Positions 8,274 to 16,734 of a stretch of DNA of 64,000 nucleotides are shown in pieces; the first letter of the stretch is position 1, and each line of letters begins with the position of its first letter. The notes under the pieces were generated by a model. That model did no database searches, was not told the origin of the DNA, and saw only the letters and a list, made by a program, of their open reading frames with translations. Origin of the DNA: Dehalobacter restrictus DSM 9455 (GTDB lineage Bacteria; Bacillota; Desulfitobacteriia; Desulfitobacteriales; Syntrophobotulaceae); assembly GCF_000512895.1 (NCBI RefSeq), contig NZ_CP007033.1, positions 1,847,001 to 1,911,000 of the forward strand, in the 5' to 3' direction. The translations under genes and the position numbers were made by a program.

Positions 8274-8699
8274 ATGAAAAATATTGCATTTTTTCTTATC
8301 CCGAAAAAAGATGTCATCTTTCTTAAAAAAAATGCTACGATGCGTCAGGCGCTTGAACGTATGGAGTACCACGGATATGCAGCAATCCCTCTGGTGGATT
8401 CCAAAGGGCATTACGCGGGAACAGTAACGGAGGGGGACCTCCTTTGGAAGCTCAAAAACACCCCTGATCTGACGTTCGGCAACACGGAAAAAATACACCT
8501 TGATGAGATTGAACAACGCACCCAGAATGCAGCCGTTTCGATCAATGCTCAGATCAATGATCTCATTTCCAGGGCGATCCAGCAGAATTTTGTTCCCGTG
8601 ATTGACGATCAGGGAATTTTTATTGGGATCGTCCGACGCCGCGAAATTATCGAATATTGTGCCAAGCTGCTAAATGAAAATAATCTTAGAATCATATAA
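8274..8699 (+). CDS. CBS-domain protein
   Basis: A 141-residue soluble protein made of two CBS repeats (roughly residues 8-62 and 78-136), a module that binds adenine nucleotides as a sensor. The first repeat has MRQALERMEYHGYAAIPLVD and YAGTVTEGDLLW; the second has INDLISRAIQQNFVPVIDD and FIGIVRRREIIEY. No effector domain is attached, so it probably acts on a partner protein. It follows AGAGGTTTTGCT. The neighbours do not show its target. Confidence 0.85.
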   Translation: MKNIAFFLIPKKDVIFLKKNATMRQALERMEYHGYAAIPLVDSKGHYAGTVTEGDLLWKLKNTPDLTFGNTEKIHLDEIEQRTQNAAVSINAQINDLISRAIQQNFVPVIDDQGIFIGIVRRREIIEYCAKLLNENNLRII

Positions 8700-8800
8700 T
8701 TCAGGAATAATTTAAGGACGTTGCCGCTCCTTGCCAGCTATAGCAACGCGGTAACGTCCTAAACATTTCTATATGGATCATATGATGGTTAGATGGACTC

Positions 8801-9004
8801 TTATCCTTCTTTCTTCTCTTCAGACGAATCCTTGGTTCCTTTGACGCTGTCTTCCAGATCATCGGTCGCAGACTTAAACTCTTTAATGCCTTTGCCCATA
8901 GCTTTACCCAATTCAGGAAGTTTCCCCGGGCCAAAAATGATCAACACAACGACTAAAACGATGACTAATGTCATGGGAGCAATCATTCCAAAAATAGGTT
9001 GCAC
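8801..9004 (-). CDS. tatA: Twin-arginine translocase subunit TatA
   Basis: TatA forms the protein-conducting pore of the twin-arginine export system for folded, often cofactor-bearing proteins. The GTG at 9004 is chosen because AAGGAGGGTGACAGAA precedes it, giving 67 residues: a short N-terminus, a transmembrane helix ([14 protein letters not shown]), the invariant hinge [21 protein letters not shown], then an acidic/basic tail. An upstream ATG at 9025 lacks a ribosome site. A second TatA/B-type protein is next to tatC at 11105, so this is one of two such genes in the window. Confidence 0.92.
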   Translation of the reverse strand: MQPIFGMIAPMTLVIVLVVVLIIFGPGKLPELGKAMGKGIKEFKSATDDLEDSVKGTKDSSEEKKEG

Positions 9005-9073
9005 TTCTGTCACCCTCCTTTTCATATTACTATATCATGAACTCTACAAAAAAACCAATTTCTTTACCCTACA

Positions 9074-9865
9074 TCATCCTATCGTAGAAAGAGAAAAATT
9101 ACAAGCATTTTCGCCAGAAAACATGGATTGATAGACAAGATATAATTCCCAGATTAATTCCCACAGTTCTCCTGTAGCCTCAGTTACGCAAATGCCCATC
9201 TCTTTGGCTTCGGCCCGGCCTATCGGATAACCGTGCGAAAAATAACCGTTTGTAAGGTTTTGCGTGACCGCTTTCACCTTTTCCTTATCATTTTTCAGCA
9301 TATATTTGGAAAGCAGGGATTCGGCATATTGTCTGGAAGCCTTTAAGGCTTTCTCATAATCCCCAATCAGCCACGGATCAAGTTTATTCAAAACCGAATT
9401 GACGATGATCTCAGAGACCTCCGTATTCGAGTTGTTTTCGATGAGTTCTTCAATATATTCGAAGCAGCAGCGCAGGGCCTGCACCGGTATCCAGAAGTCC
9501 TTATACAATGGATGCTTGACCAGTGGATCTATCGGTCCCAGCTCGGATATTGGGCCCATCACAACTTCATCCGCTCCCAGAACAATCATTGAAGCTGCTG
9601 ATTTCGCTGAAAAAGGAACGATGACTGAAAACTCTTCACAAAATTCCCTGATCAGCATGACAACCTTATAGGGTGTATCAACCGCGCCGCCATAGCTGTG
9701 CAAGAAGAGGTCAATTTTTTGGGTTTTTCCAATTTTATTCAATTCTTGATACAACGGAACCAGGATTCCATCGTCGAGAGGTGTATAAGAAAAATAGACA
9801 ATAACTTTGGAATGCCGTATCTTTTCTATTTCTTCCAATAACACTTTCCTTTTTTGGTCATTCAA
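9074..9865 (-). CDS. SppA/ClpP-superfamily serine protease-like protein (SDH_sah family)
   Basis: A 263-residue soluble member of the ClpP/crotonase-like protease group, of the kind annotated as serine dehydrogenase proteinase. Visible are VIVYFSYTPLDDG, IDLFLHSYGGAVDTPYKVVMLIR (oxyanion-hole Gly-Gly region) and FSAKSAASMIVLGADEVVMG, in which a Ser of the SAKSAAS block is the likely nucleophile. The family probably cleaves membrane or misfolded proteins. I favour the TTG start at 9865 behind AGGAG; the frame is open to an ATG at 9883. It stands between tatA and the prenyl synthase and may belong to membrane-protein quality control, which is inference only. Confidence 0.75.
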   Translation of the reverse strand: MNDQKRKVLLEEIEKIRHSKVIVYFSYTPLDDGILVPLYQELNKIGKTQKIDLFLHSYGGAVDTPYKVVMLIREFCEEFSVIVPFSAKSAASMIVLGADEVVMGPISELGPIDPLVKHPLYKDFWIPVQALRCCFEYIEELIENNSNTEVSEIIVNSVLNKLDPWLIGDYEKALKASRQYAESLLSKYMLKNDKEKVKAVTQNLTNGYFSHGYPIGRAEAKEMGICVTEATGELWELIWELYLVYQSMFSGENACNFSLSTIG

Positions 9866-10132
9866 AAATACACAGCTCCTCACTTAGTAATTCATGTATA
9901 ATATAGTATTTTTTTCCATACAAATGAGTGTTTGTATCTCTTGAAAAAATAACCAAAGCCGCTGCGGCGGCTCTTAATGTAGTTTGAAGCAAAAAAAGAG
10001 CTGCAGTAAACTTCTTCGTTTTGCAGCGTCTCTATCATTATATTATTATAATTTAATTTGATATTTTTTAAGTATCTTGTGAGTCCTAAAATTATCATCT
10101 GAAGGTGAGCAGATTTTTCACAACTTCGTACC

Positions 10133-11101
10133 TTAGTAACTTCGCTCACCCATGTAATTAGCCAACTCGATTAAAGCATCCTTGGCCGGAACATCGGGAA
10201 GTTCCTGGAGGTTTGCTTTGGCTTTGTCGATATACTGCTCGACAATTTTTCTTGATTTATCGATTCCGCCTGCCTGGATGATCAGCTGGATTGCCTCAGC
10301 TACTTCAGCATCCGTTTTCGTCTTCCGCCCCAAAAGATCCTTTAATCTTTCTTTCTGTGAAGAATCCTTCAATGCAAAAATCATCGGCAGGGTAATGATC
10401 CCCTGGCGGATATCTCCTCCGACCGGTTTTCCCAATTCTTTGGGATTTGCAGTTATATCAAGAATATCATCAACAATTTGAAACGCGAGACCAAGGTAAT
10501 TGCCGTATTTACTCATCAGCCATATCTGCCTCGGATTGGCATTGGATACCTTGGCGCCTAATTTGCAGCATAAACCGATCAGCAGTGCTGTTTTTCGCTG
10601 AATACGGTAGAGATACTGCTTCAAGGTTTGCGTTGTATCATAGGAAGACTTAATTTGCTGAATTTCCCCCTGACACATCTCAATACAGACATCAGCCAAG
10701 ATGCTGGATACCGCGGGATTATCAATCTTCACAATCAGTTCTAGGGCCTTCGCAAGCAGATAGTCCCCTGTTGCCATCGATACGGTATTTCCCCAGCCTG
10801 CGGTCAGGGTTGGACGTCCTCGGCGGGTAAGGGATGCATCAACGACATCGTCGTGAATCAATGTTGCCATATGTATAAGTTCCACGGCCATTGTAACAGG
10901 AAGAAGCTTCTCAAACCGGTAGTCAAAAAATTTTCCGGCAAGAAGCGTAAAACTCGGACGTAACCTTTTTCCGCCAGCTTGTAGAAGGTAAAGACAAGTT
11001 TGCGAAAACATAGGATCATCGACATTAAGAAATTTATCAAGTTCCTTTTCTACTTTTTTAAGATCTGCATTGATTTCTCTAAATAATTTCTGACGTTTCA
11101 A
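10133..11101 (-). CDS. Polyprenyl (hepta/octaprenyl) diphosphate synthase, catalytic
   Basis: Long-chain isoprenyl diphosphate synthase making the side chain of menaquinone. The 322 residues carry both Asp-rich motifs: LIHDDVVDASLTRRG (first, near residue 84) and FQIVDDILDITANPKELGKP (second, near 215), plus the substrate-binding GGKRLRPS. Start is TTG at 11101, three bases after the stop of the TatA/B gene, with GGGTGA upstream, so the two are translated from one message. A divergent prenyl-synthase-like protein lacking the Asp motifs (12422-13180) lies upstream in the same run and may be its regulatory partner, as in two-component heptaprenyl synthases (HepS/HepT). Confidence 0.92.
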   Translation of the reverse strand: MKRQKLFREINADLKKVEKELDKFLNVDDPMFSQTCLYLLQAGGKRLRPSFTLLAGKFFDYRFEKLLPVTMAVELIHMATLIHDDVVDASLTRRGRPTLTAGWGNTVSMATGDYLLAKALELIVKIDNPAVSSILADVCIEMCQGEIQQIKSSYDTTQTLKQYLYRIQRKTALLIGLCCKLGAKVSNANPRQIWLMSKYGNYLGLAFQIVDDILDITANPKELGKPVGGDIRQGIITLPMIFALKDSSQKERLKDLLGRKTKTDAEVAEAIQLIIQAGGIDKSRKIVEQYIDKAKANLQELPDVPAKDALIELANYMGERSY

Positions 11102-11104
11102 CTA

Positions 11105-11443
11105 TTATTCACCCGCTTGCATGTCTTTCTGATTCACTTGTTTATCGGGAGACGATTCCTCAATTTCCTGATAGGAAAGAAGCTCTTCATCTTCCGCTAT
11201 TTTTTTAGACTGAGCCGGTTTATCTTCAGGAGGATGGTCTTTAGGAGGATAGTCTTTAAGAGCATTTTCAATTAGACCGTTGGGAGCACTAAGTGTACTC
11301 TTAAATTCTCTGGTGACTTCATCGGTGAATTTCCGTACCTTAAATATCATTTTGCCCAAAGTCCTCGCCACAACGGGCAAATCATCCGGACCAAATAGAA
11401 TGACAGCGATGACCAATATCAGCGCAATTTCAGTCATACTCAT
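11105..11443 (-). CDS. Twin-arginine translocase TatA/TatB-type protein
   Basis: A 112-residue Tat pore or receptor protein: N-terminal transmembrane helix MTEIALILVIAVILFGPDDLP, amphipathic helix VVARTLGKMIFKVRKFTDEV, then a long charged tail with the repeats KDYPPKDHPPEDKP. The longer tail and the ILFGPDDLP hinge resemble TatB, but Gram-positives often use one TatA for both roles. The ATG at 11443 overlaps the tatC stop by four bases (ATGA), with GGAGGGGGACAG upstream, showing coupling to tatC. A longer open frame to 11521 is inside tatC and not used. Confidence 0.88.
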   Translation of the reverse strand: MSMTEIALILVIAVILFGPDDLPVVARTLGKMIFKVRKFTDEVTREFKSTLSAPNGLIENALKDYPPKDHPPEDKPAQSKKIAEDEELLSYQEIEESSPDKQVNQKDMQAGE

Positions 11444-12225
11444 TGGTTCTGTCCCCCTCCCTCTTCGGCTTCGGAAGGCTGAAGTTCTTTTTTCTTTCTC
11501 GTAATGAGATAGCCCAACCATATACTTAGTTCATAAAGCATGTATATTGGGCCTGCCATCAGTAGCTGAGTTAAGAGATCCGGTGTCGGGGATACAACTA
11601 CGGTAAGTATAATAATGGCAAAGAAAGCCCATTTGCGAAATTTGGCAAGCGTTTTTGGAGACAGATGTCCGGTTCTCATCAGGAAAAGCAGCACAACCGG
11701 CAGTTGGAATACTGCTCCGAAAGTCCCCATAAACGTTAAAATAAATTTCAGATAAGAGGATTTGGTCACAAAAGGCGTAGAATCTACGGCTCCTCCTCCT
11801 GCAAGCAACAGAAACTTCAAACAGACCGGCAAAACAAGATAGTAGGCAAAAGCGGCGCCGGCAATAAAAAGAATAAACGATGAAGCAACGATATAGTAAA
11901 GATACTTACGTTCATTTTTTTTGAGACCTGGAAGTATAAAGCTCCAGATCTGCCACAACACAACTGGAAGGGCAATAATGATACCGGTTACTACCGATAT
12001 TTGCAGCTTTACCATAATCGGCTCCATCGGGGTTGTGGTAATAAAACTTACTCCAGCCATCCCAGTGACAGGCTCTGCCAGAAAACCGTATACATAGTCG
12101 CTGAAAATATACCCGATGACCGTTCCGATAGCAATCGCATACAAAGAAATAAGAAGTACTTTTCTTAATTCTTTAACATGTCCCATAAGGCTCATTTCTA
12201 AGTTTCTTTTTTTCCTGCGTTGCAC
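11440..12225 (-). CDS. tatC: Twin-arginine translocase subunit TatC
   Basis: Six-span membrane receptor that recognises twin-arginine signal peptides. The 261 residues include the N-terminal contact motif MGHVKELRKVLLIS (usually HLxELRxR), the periplasmic FITTTPMEPIMVKLQISVVTG, FKFLLLAGGGAV and the family block FRKWAFFAIIILTVVVSPTPDLLTQLLMAGPIYMLYE; each visible hydrophobic segment fits a six-helix fold. GTG start at 12225 behind GGAGGAGCGAAATA. First gene of a tatC-tatA/B-prenyl synthase run. Confidence 0.95.
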   Translation of the reverse strand: MQRRKKRNLEMSLMGHVKELRKVLLISLYAIAIGTVIGYIFSDYVYGFLAEPVTGMAGVSFITTTPMEPIMVKLQISVVTGIIIALPVVLWQIWSFILPGLKKNERKYLYYIVASSFILFIAGAAFAYYLVLPVCLKFLLLAGGGAVDSTPFVTKSSYLKFILTFMGTFGAVFQLPVVLLFLMRTGHLSPKTLAKFRKWAFFAIIILTVVVSPTPDLLTQLLMAGPIYMLYELSIWLGYLITRKKKELQPSEAEEGGGQNQ

Positions 12226-12337
12226 TATTTCGCTCCTCCATCAGCTAAATAAGAGCCATTAATTATTCTATCACGATATTTAAAGAATACCAAATATACT
12301 TTCTATGTTCTAGAAAACTTTCTTATTCGTGTCAGAC

Positions 12338-12396
12338 AAAAAAAAGCTCAGGTCTGAGATTGATATGTAGAAATGTTTCTCAGTGGCTTGAGAGCT
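12338..12396 (-). terminator. Terminator after the HepS-like gene
   Basis: On the minus strand AGCTC-CA pairs with GAGCT across an inner CTGAGA/TCTCAG stem, followed by a run of eight T. It begins 26 bp beyond the stop codon of the 12422-13180 gene. Confidence 0.55.
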
Positions 12397-12421
12397 CCAA
12401 GATCTTCACGCAGGATATTTA

Positions 12422-13180
12422 TTATTGTAAGACCCCTGTACCGGCTTTTTTGTTTCGCTCGATTTCCGCGTATAGAAATTCCATTAATTCCTGCAAAGGC
12501 TTGATCGGTAAATAATCGCGGATTTGAGCCAGGTTCTCTTCTGCTCTACTGAGATTTTCCTGTAATATTGAAGCACAGGCTGGCTCTTCCGAAGCTGCCC
12601 AAGCCATCCCTATACAGTACCCAAAGTTCTCCAGTTTATCGATATAAGTTTGGGGAATCCCGGAAAGCTTTGCACTGAGTTTCACAGCCAGCGCCGTCAG
12701 AGAAGCTCTTTCATTGCCTAAGATCATGTTATATTCCTGGAAAGGGATACGCTTATTTTTATACCGCCAGCGCATCAGGATGCCTTCATTGATTGTCTTG
12801 ATTAGTTTGACAAACTGACCGGCATATGGGAATATATCTTCCTGACATACCTTCTTCAGAGTTTGTCCAAACATAAAATCCCCTGTCAGTACAGGAAACT
12901 GCCTGGAATGCTCGGACATATCCTCATCAGTAATCAGTTTATGAATATGATGCGCTAAGAAAACATATTGAAAAACGGTTGCAAGGGAAAGAATCGTTTT
13001 GCTGATTTTTCCGGTCATACAGCTTACAGACAAAACCAAGGCCGGACTCATATACCTGTCCAGATTATTCATCGGCAGATTCAACAGATCATCAAGCGTT
13101 GATGAATTAAACTGCATTTCTTTATTCATTTCTGTTTCAACTGTTTTTAGTTCCGATTCAACGCTATAAACTTCGATCAC
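12422..13180 (-). CDS. Prenyl-synthase-like protein without Asp motifs (HepS-like)
   Basis: A 252-residue helical protein with the outline of an isoprenyl diphosphate synthase: MSPALVLSVSCMTGKIS, then VFQYVFLAHHIHKLITDED where the first DDxxD should be, VLTGDFMFGQTLKKV matching the family GDYLLA block, and MRWRYKNKRIPFQEYNMIL matching the helix that follows. The catalytic Asp motifs are absent. In two-subunit heptaprenyl synthases, component I (HepS) is such an inactive partner. Its place upstream of tatC and the catalytic synthase supports this, but identity is too low for certainty. GTG start behind GGAGGGGAATCAAAG; own terminator, so a separate transcript from tatC. Confidence 0.6.
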   Translation of the reverse strand: MIEVYSVESELKTVETEMNKEMQFNSSTLDDLLNLPMNNLDRYMSPALVLSVSCMTGKISKTILSLATVFQYVFLAHHIHKLITDEDMSEHSRQFPVLTGDFMFGQTLKKVCQEDIFPYAGQFVKLIKTINEGILMRWRYKNKRIPFQEYNMILGNERASLTALAVKLSAKLSGIPQTYIDKLENFGYCIGMAWAASEEPACASILQENLSRAEENLAQIRDYLPIKPLQELMEFLYAEIERNKKAGTGVLQ

Positions 13181-13335
13181 CTTTGATTCCCCTCCAGAAA
13201 TCCTAAGTATTCCTCATTGTTCTGTGTTATTTTACATTATTCGTGATTAAAAATAAAAATCCTGCCCTGTCGTTTCTGTCTATTATTCAAGAAACGACAT
13301 AATTCTATACATAATGTATGTATTGTATCAAGTAA

Positions 13336-13380
13336 ATAGACCTTTAGCAATCCCGAGACTGCCAAAGGTCTATCTTTTTT
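13336..13380 (-). terminator. Hairpin after the membrane Fe-S oxidoreductase gene
   Basis: A 10-bp stem, ATAGACCTTT with AAAGGTCTAT, loop of 18 nt, right after the stop at 13382. The better T-run (CTTTTTT) is on the plus strand; in the minus direction the stem is followed by TTACTTG. It probably acts for the minus-strand operon. Confidence 0.5.
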
Positions 13381-13381
13381 G

Positions 13382-15454
13382 TTAGATCATTTTTGCAATG
13401 AGTTCGGCCGGATCGACAACGTGAACATTTCGCTCAGGTTTAGCCTTATCTTTGACGCCGTCTTCCAGCATCGTAATGCAGTACGGGCAGTTGGCGCCAA
13501 TGGCTTGAGGATCTTTGGAAAGTGCTTGTTCTACTCTTAGGTTGTTGATACGGTCACCCAGATTTTCTTCCATCCACATTCTGGATCCACCTGCACCGCA
13601 ACAAAAGCTCTTGTCATGGTTGCGGTCCATCTCGACGAGCTGAACCCCCGGAATCTTATTGAAGAGTGCTCTTGGTGCATCATATTCCTGCTGGTAGCGT
13701 CCGAGATAACAGGAGTCATGATATACAATTCTTTGTTCCGGCAGCCGAACGTCTTTATTCAGTTTCAGCTTACCTTCTCCGATAAGCTGGTTAATGAACT
13801 GGGTATGATGAATCACTTCATAATTGCCGCCAAGTTCCGGATACTCATTTTTCAGGGTATTGAAGCAGTGCGGACAGGTAGTGATAATCTTCTTCACGCC
13901 ATAGTTATTCAGGATGCCTACATTTTCTTTGGCCATGAACTGGAAGAGATATTCGTTGCCGGCACGGCGGGCAAAATCACCGCAGCATTTCTCTTCTCTG
14001 CCAAGGATCGCAAAGTTGACGCCGGCAGCTTTAAGAATTTTGGCAGTAGCTACGGAAACCTTCTTCGCGCGGTTGTCGAAAGAACCGGCACAGCCGACCC
14101 AGAATAAATACTCCGGATTTTCTGCCGTTTTCATAACCGGAATATCAAGGTCTTTGGCCCAGCCAGCACGCTCACTCCAGCTGACACCCCACGGATTGTA
14201 TTTGCTTTCAACATTACGGAAAGCGAGCTGCAGCTCAGGTGCATAGTTGTTCTCATTCATCACCTCATACCGCCGCATATCAATGATTTTGTTGACATGT
14301 TCATTCGATACCGGGCATAAGGTCTGGCAGGCTGAACAGGTCGTACAGGACCAGAGTTCATCGCGCGTAAAGATATCGCCGATTAAATGCTTTTGAAGTA
14401 TTTCCGCACACTCACGGTCCTCCTTGGCAATCTTCCTGAAATCTTCATCTGTTAAATGAGCTGTGGATTTAAGACCGAGCTTGGTCATCTCAGCGCCTTT
14501 TTCCAAAAGATGATCCTTCAGCTCTCTGCTTAAGAGCTTTTTCGGATTCAGCGGTTTACCGGAGATATTTGCCGGACAGTTATCCATACAACGGCCACAT
14601 TCTCCGCACGAGAAGCAGTCCAGCAGCTGTTTCCAGGTAAAGTTTTCGATTCTTCCTACACCGTACTCCGTAACCTTTTCGTCTAGCAGATCCATTGCCG
14701 GAACCTGACCGCCGGCAGGTTTCAATGTAGCAAAATAGCCATTGAACGGTGAGGCCAGCAAATGCATGTGCTTGGAGTTTGGGATATAGACCAGGAACCC
14801 GAGAATGATCAGCACATGGGTCCACCAGCAGATCTCAATAATGACACTGAGCGTTTCAGCGCTGTAGCCCTGGTACAGTCCGGCAAACAGATGATAGATG
14901 AAGGCCAGGTTATAGGCAGAGTTTGCATCTAAGACAACTTTGGCTCCACTGGTCAGCCACTCGGTGATAATAACCAGGAAGATCAGAATCACGATAATCG
15001 CGGCTTCCGGCGTTCGGTAGAGACGTTTGGGCTTAACGATCCATCTTCTGATCACACCGATAATTAAACCGACAAATACAAGTGTCGACAGAATATCTTT
15101 AATTAGATAGAAGTAGGGACTCGTTCCGAGCAAAGGAACATGGACGGAGGGGAACAGTCCTTCGACCATAAACGGGATTTCTCCTAAGGCAATGAATATG
15201 AATCCCCAGAAAATAAACAAGTGAATATAGCCGTAAAATTCCCTGAGCATTTTGCCCTGCAATAAAACGTTTACGATAAAATTCTTCAAACGTTTGCGCG
15301 GGTTATCAAACCTGTTTTCTTTCGCGCCTAAGGTCAAAATACGGATTTTTTTACTTAAGGCGTGAACAAATGCATAAACTGCAAGTCCTGTCAGTACTAA
15401 AAATATAATCAGCTTTAAAGAAAGCAATCCTAACACCTTCCTTTTCCTACTCAT
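13382..15454 (-). CDS. Membrane Fe-S oxidoreductase (EtfAB:menaquinone oxidoreductase type)
   Basis: A 690-residue membrane redox protein. Residues 1-230 hold about six transmembrane segments resembling nitrate-reductase gamma (NarI) cytochrome domains. Then come two ferredoxin motifs, CFSCGECGRCMDNCPA near 283 and CTTCSACQTLCPV near 370, and two heterodisulfide-reductase-type CCG domains, the first ending CCGDFARR and the second CCGAGGSRMW. Such fusions next to etfBA are known to carry electrons from EtfAB to menaquinone. Start: the frame opens at ATG 15454, but a TTG at 15427 with AGGAAGGTG upstream is an alternative. Third gene after etfB and etfA. Confidence 0.9.
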   Translation of the reverse strand: MSRKRKVLGLLSLKLIIFLVLTGLAVYAFVHALSKKIRILTLGAKENRFDNPRKRLKNFIVNVLLQGKMLREFYGYIHLFIFWGFIFIALGEIPFMVEGLFPSVHVPLLGTSPYFYLIKDILSTLVFVGLIIGVIRRWIVKPKRLYRTPEAAIIVILIFLVIITEWLTSGAKVVLDANSAYNLAFIYHLFAGLYQGYSAETLSVIIEICWWTHVLIILGFLVYIPNSKHMHLLASPFNGYFATLKPAGGQVPAMDLLDEKVTEYGVGRIENFTWKQLLDCFSCGECGRCMDNCPANISGKPLNPKKLLSRELKDHLLEKGAEMTKLGLKSTAHLTDEDFRKIAKEDRECAEILQKHLIGDIFTRDELWSCTTCSACQTLCPVSNEHVNKIIDMRRYEVMNENNYAPELQLAFRNVESKYNPWGVSWSERAGWAKDLDIPVMKTAENPEYLFWVGCAGSFDNRAKKVSVATAKILKAAGVNFAILGREEKCCGDFARRAGNEYLFQFMAKENVGILNNYGVKKIITTCPHCFNTLKNEYPELGGNYEVIHHTQFINQLIGEGKLKLNKDVRLPEQRIVYHDSCYLGRYQQEYDAPRALFNKIPGVQLVEMDRNHDKSFCCGAGGSRMWMEENLGDRINNLRVEQALSKDPQAIGANCPYCITMLEDGVKDKAKPERNVHVVDPAELIAKMI

Positions 15455-15487
15455 CCTATTTTATCCGTCAGCCGGATCATCATATCA

Positions 15488-15531
15488 TTAAAGATCGTTC
15501 ATTATGCCCTTAAAGATCGTTCATTACGCCA
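15488..15531. repeat. 22-bp tandem duplication spanning the etfA stop codon
   Basis: TTAAAGATCGTTCATTATGCC is repeated at once with one change before GCC (T to C). The second unit contains the etfA stop codon, so the end of etfA was duplicated into the spacer before the membrane oxidoreductase gene. Confidence 0.85.
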
Positions 15532-16720
15532 TTTTTAACGTTTTGATCTTTTGGGTCAGCATCGGCACAATTTGATGAAGATCCCCAACAAGACCATAGG
15601 TCGCGATGTTGAAAATGGGAGCTTCGGGATCATTGTTAATTGCAACAACGATTTCGGAGGTATTCATTCCGGCAAGATGCTGAATAGCGCCTGAGATACC
15701 ACAGGCAATATAAAGTTTCGGGGAAACTGTTTTTCCGGTCTGTCCTACCTGACGGTAATGCGGAACCCATCCTGCGTCAACTGCTGCACGGGATGCACCG
15801 GCTACGCCGCCAAGGGCTTCAGCCAGTTCCTCAATCAAACGGTAATTTTCCGGACCGCCTATGCCTCTGCCGCCGGAGACAATAATCTCAGCATCCTGCA
15901 GATTGACGGTATGAGATATGCTTTGGATAATATCTAAAATCTTGGTGGTCATATCCGCTTCTTTGACGGAGCTTTCACAGCGGATCACTTCACCTATCCG
16001 ACTGTAATCGGGCTCATCCATTTTCATGACCTTCGGACGGACCGTGGCCATCTGCGGACGATGATTTGGGCAAAGAATGGTCGCCATAACATTGCCGCCA
16101 AATGCAGGCCGGGTCTGTCTTAAAAGCCGCGTTTCCGGATCAATGGAAAGAGCGGTGCAGTCCGCCGTAAGGCCGGTGGTAATCCTGACTGCAATACGTG
16201 CTGCAAAATCACGTCCGTTATTGGTCGCGCCAAACAGTAGAATCTCCGGTTTATATTGATTAATAATTTCAACAATCGCTTCCGTATAGGAATCGGTACG
16301 ATAATCCTTAAATACAGGGCCGTCTACCAGATAGACTTTTTCAGCGCCGTATGCAAAACACTCTTTCGCTAAATCGGCAACATTTTCACCAAGAAGCACG
16401 CCGGCCAGCTCCACCTTCAGCTCATCGGCCAACTTGCGGCCTTCGCTAAGCAGCTCGAGTGCTACAGTGTCAATCTTGCCGGTGCGTTGTTCGATGAAGA
16501 CCCAAACACCTTTGTATTCATCGTTGTTTTTAGGAGCTTTTTTGGCTTTTTTGGTAACTTCTATGGCATTGTTCGGGCAGGCTTTGCCGCAGGCTCCGCA
16601 GCCGGTACAATTATCCTTTAATTTTGCGATGCCATCTACGATCTCTATAGCGCCGAAAGGACATCTATCAACACAAGCGCCACAGCCATTACATTGATTT
16701 TCTAGGATCTTTACACTCAT
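15524..16720 (-). CDS. etfA: Electron transfer flavoprotein alpha subunit with N-terminal ferredoxin domain
   Basis: EtfA binds FAD and takes electrons from acyl-CoA or similar dehydrogenases. The 398 residues begin with two [4Fe-4S] motifs, CNGCGACVDRCPFGAI and CTGCGACGKACPNNAI (residues 9-50), fused to a normal EtfA. The FAD-binding C-terminal domain shows VSGGRGIGGPENYRLIEELA and SPKLYIACGISGAIQHLAGM. The ferredoxin head is typical of anaerobic Etf proteins linked to membrane Fe-S oxidoreductases. Start behind AAGGAGGAGCAGGAAA, 14 bp after etfB. Same operon as etfB and the membrane protein. Confidence 0.95.
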   Translation of the reverse strand: MSVKILENQCNGCGACVDRCPFGAIEIVDGIAKLKDNCTGCGACGKACPNNAIEVTKKAKKAPKNNDEYKGVWVFIEQRTGKIDTVALELLSEGRKLADELKVELAGVLLGENVADLAKECFAYGAEKVYLVDGPVFKDYRTDSYTEAIVEIINQYKPEILLFGATNNGRDFAARIAVRITTGLTADCTALSIDPETRLLRQTRPAFGGNVMATILCPNHRPQMATVRPKVMKMDEPDYSRIGEVIRCESSVKEADMTTKILDIIQSISHTVNLQDAEIIVSGGRGIGGPENYRLIEELAEALGGVAGASRAAVDAGWVPHYRQVGQTGKTVSPKLYIACGISGAIQHLAGMNTSEIVVAINNDPEAPIFNIATYGLVGDLHQIVPMLTQKIKTLKMA

Positions 16721-16734
16721 TTTCCTGCTCCTCC

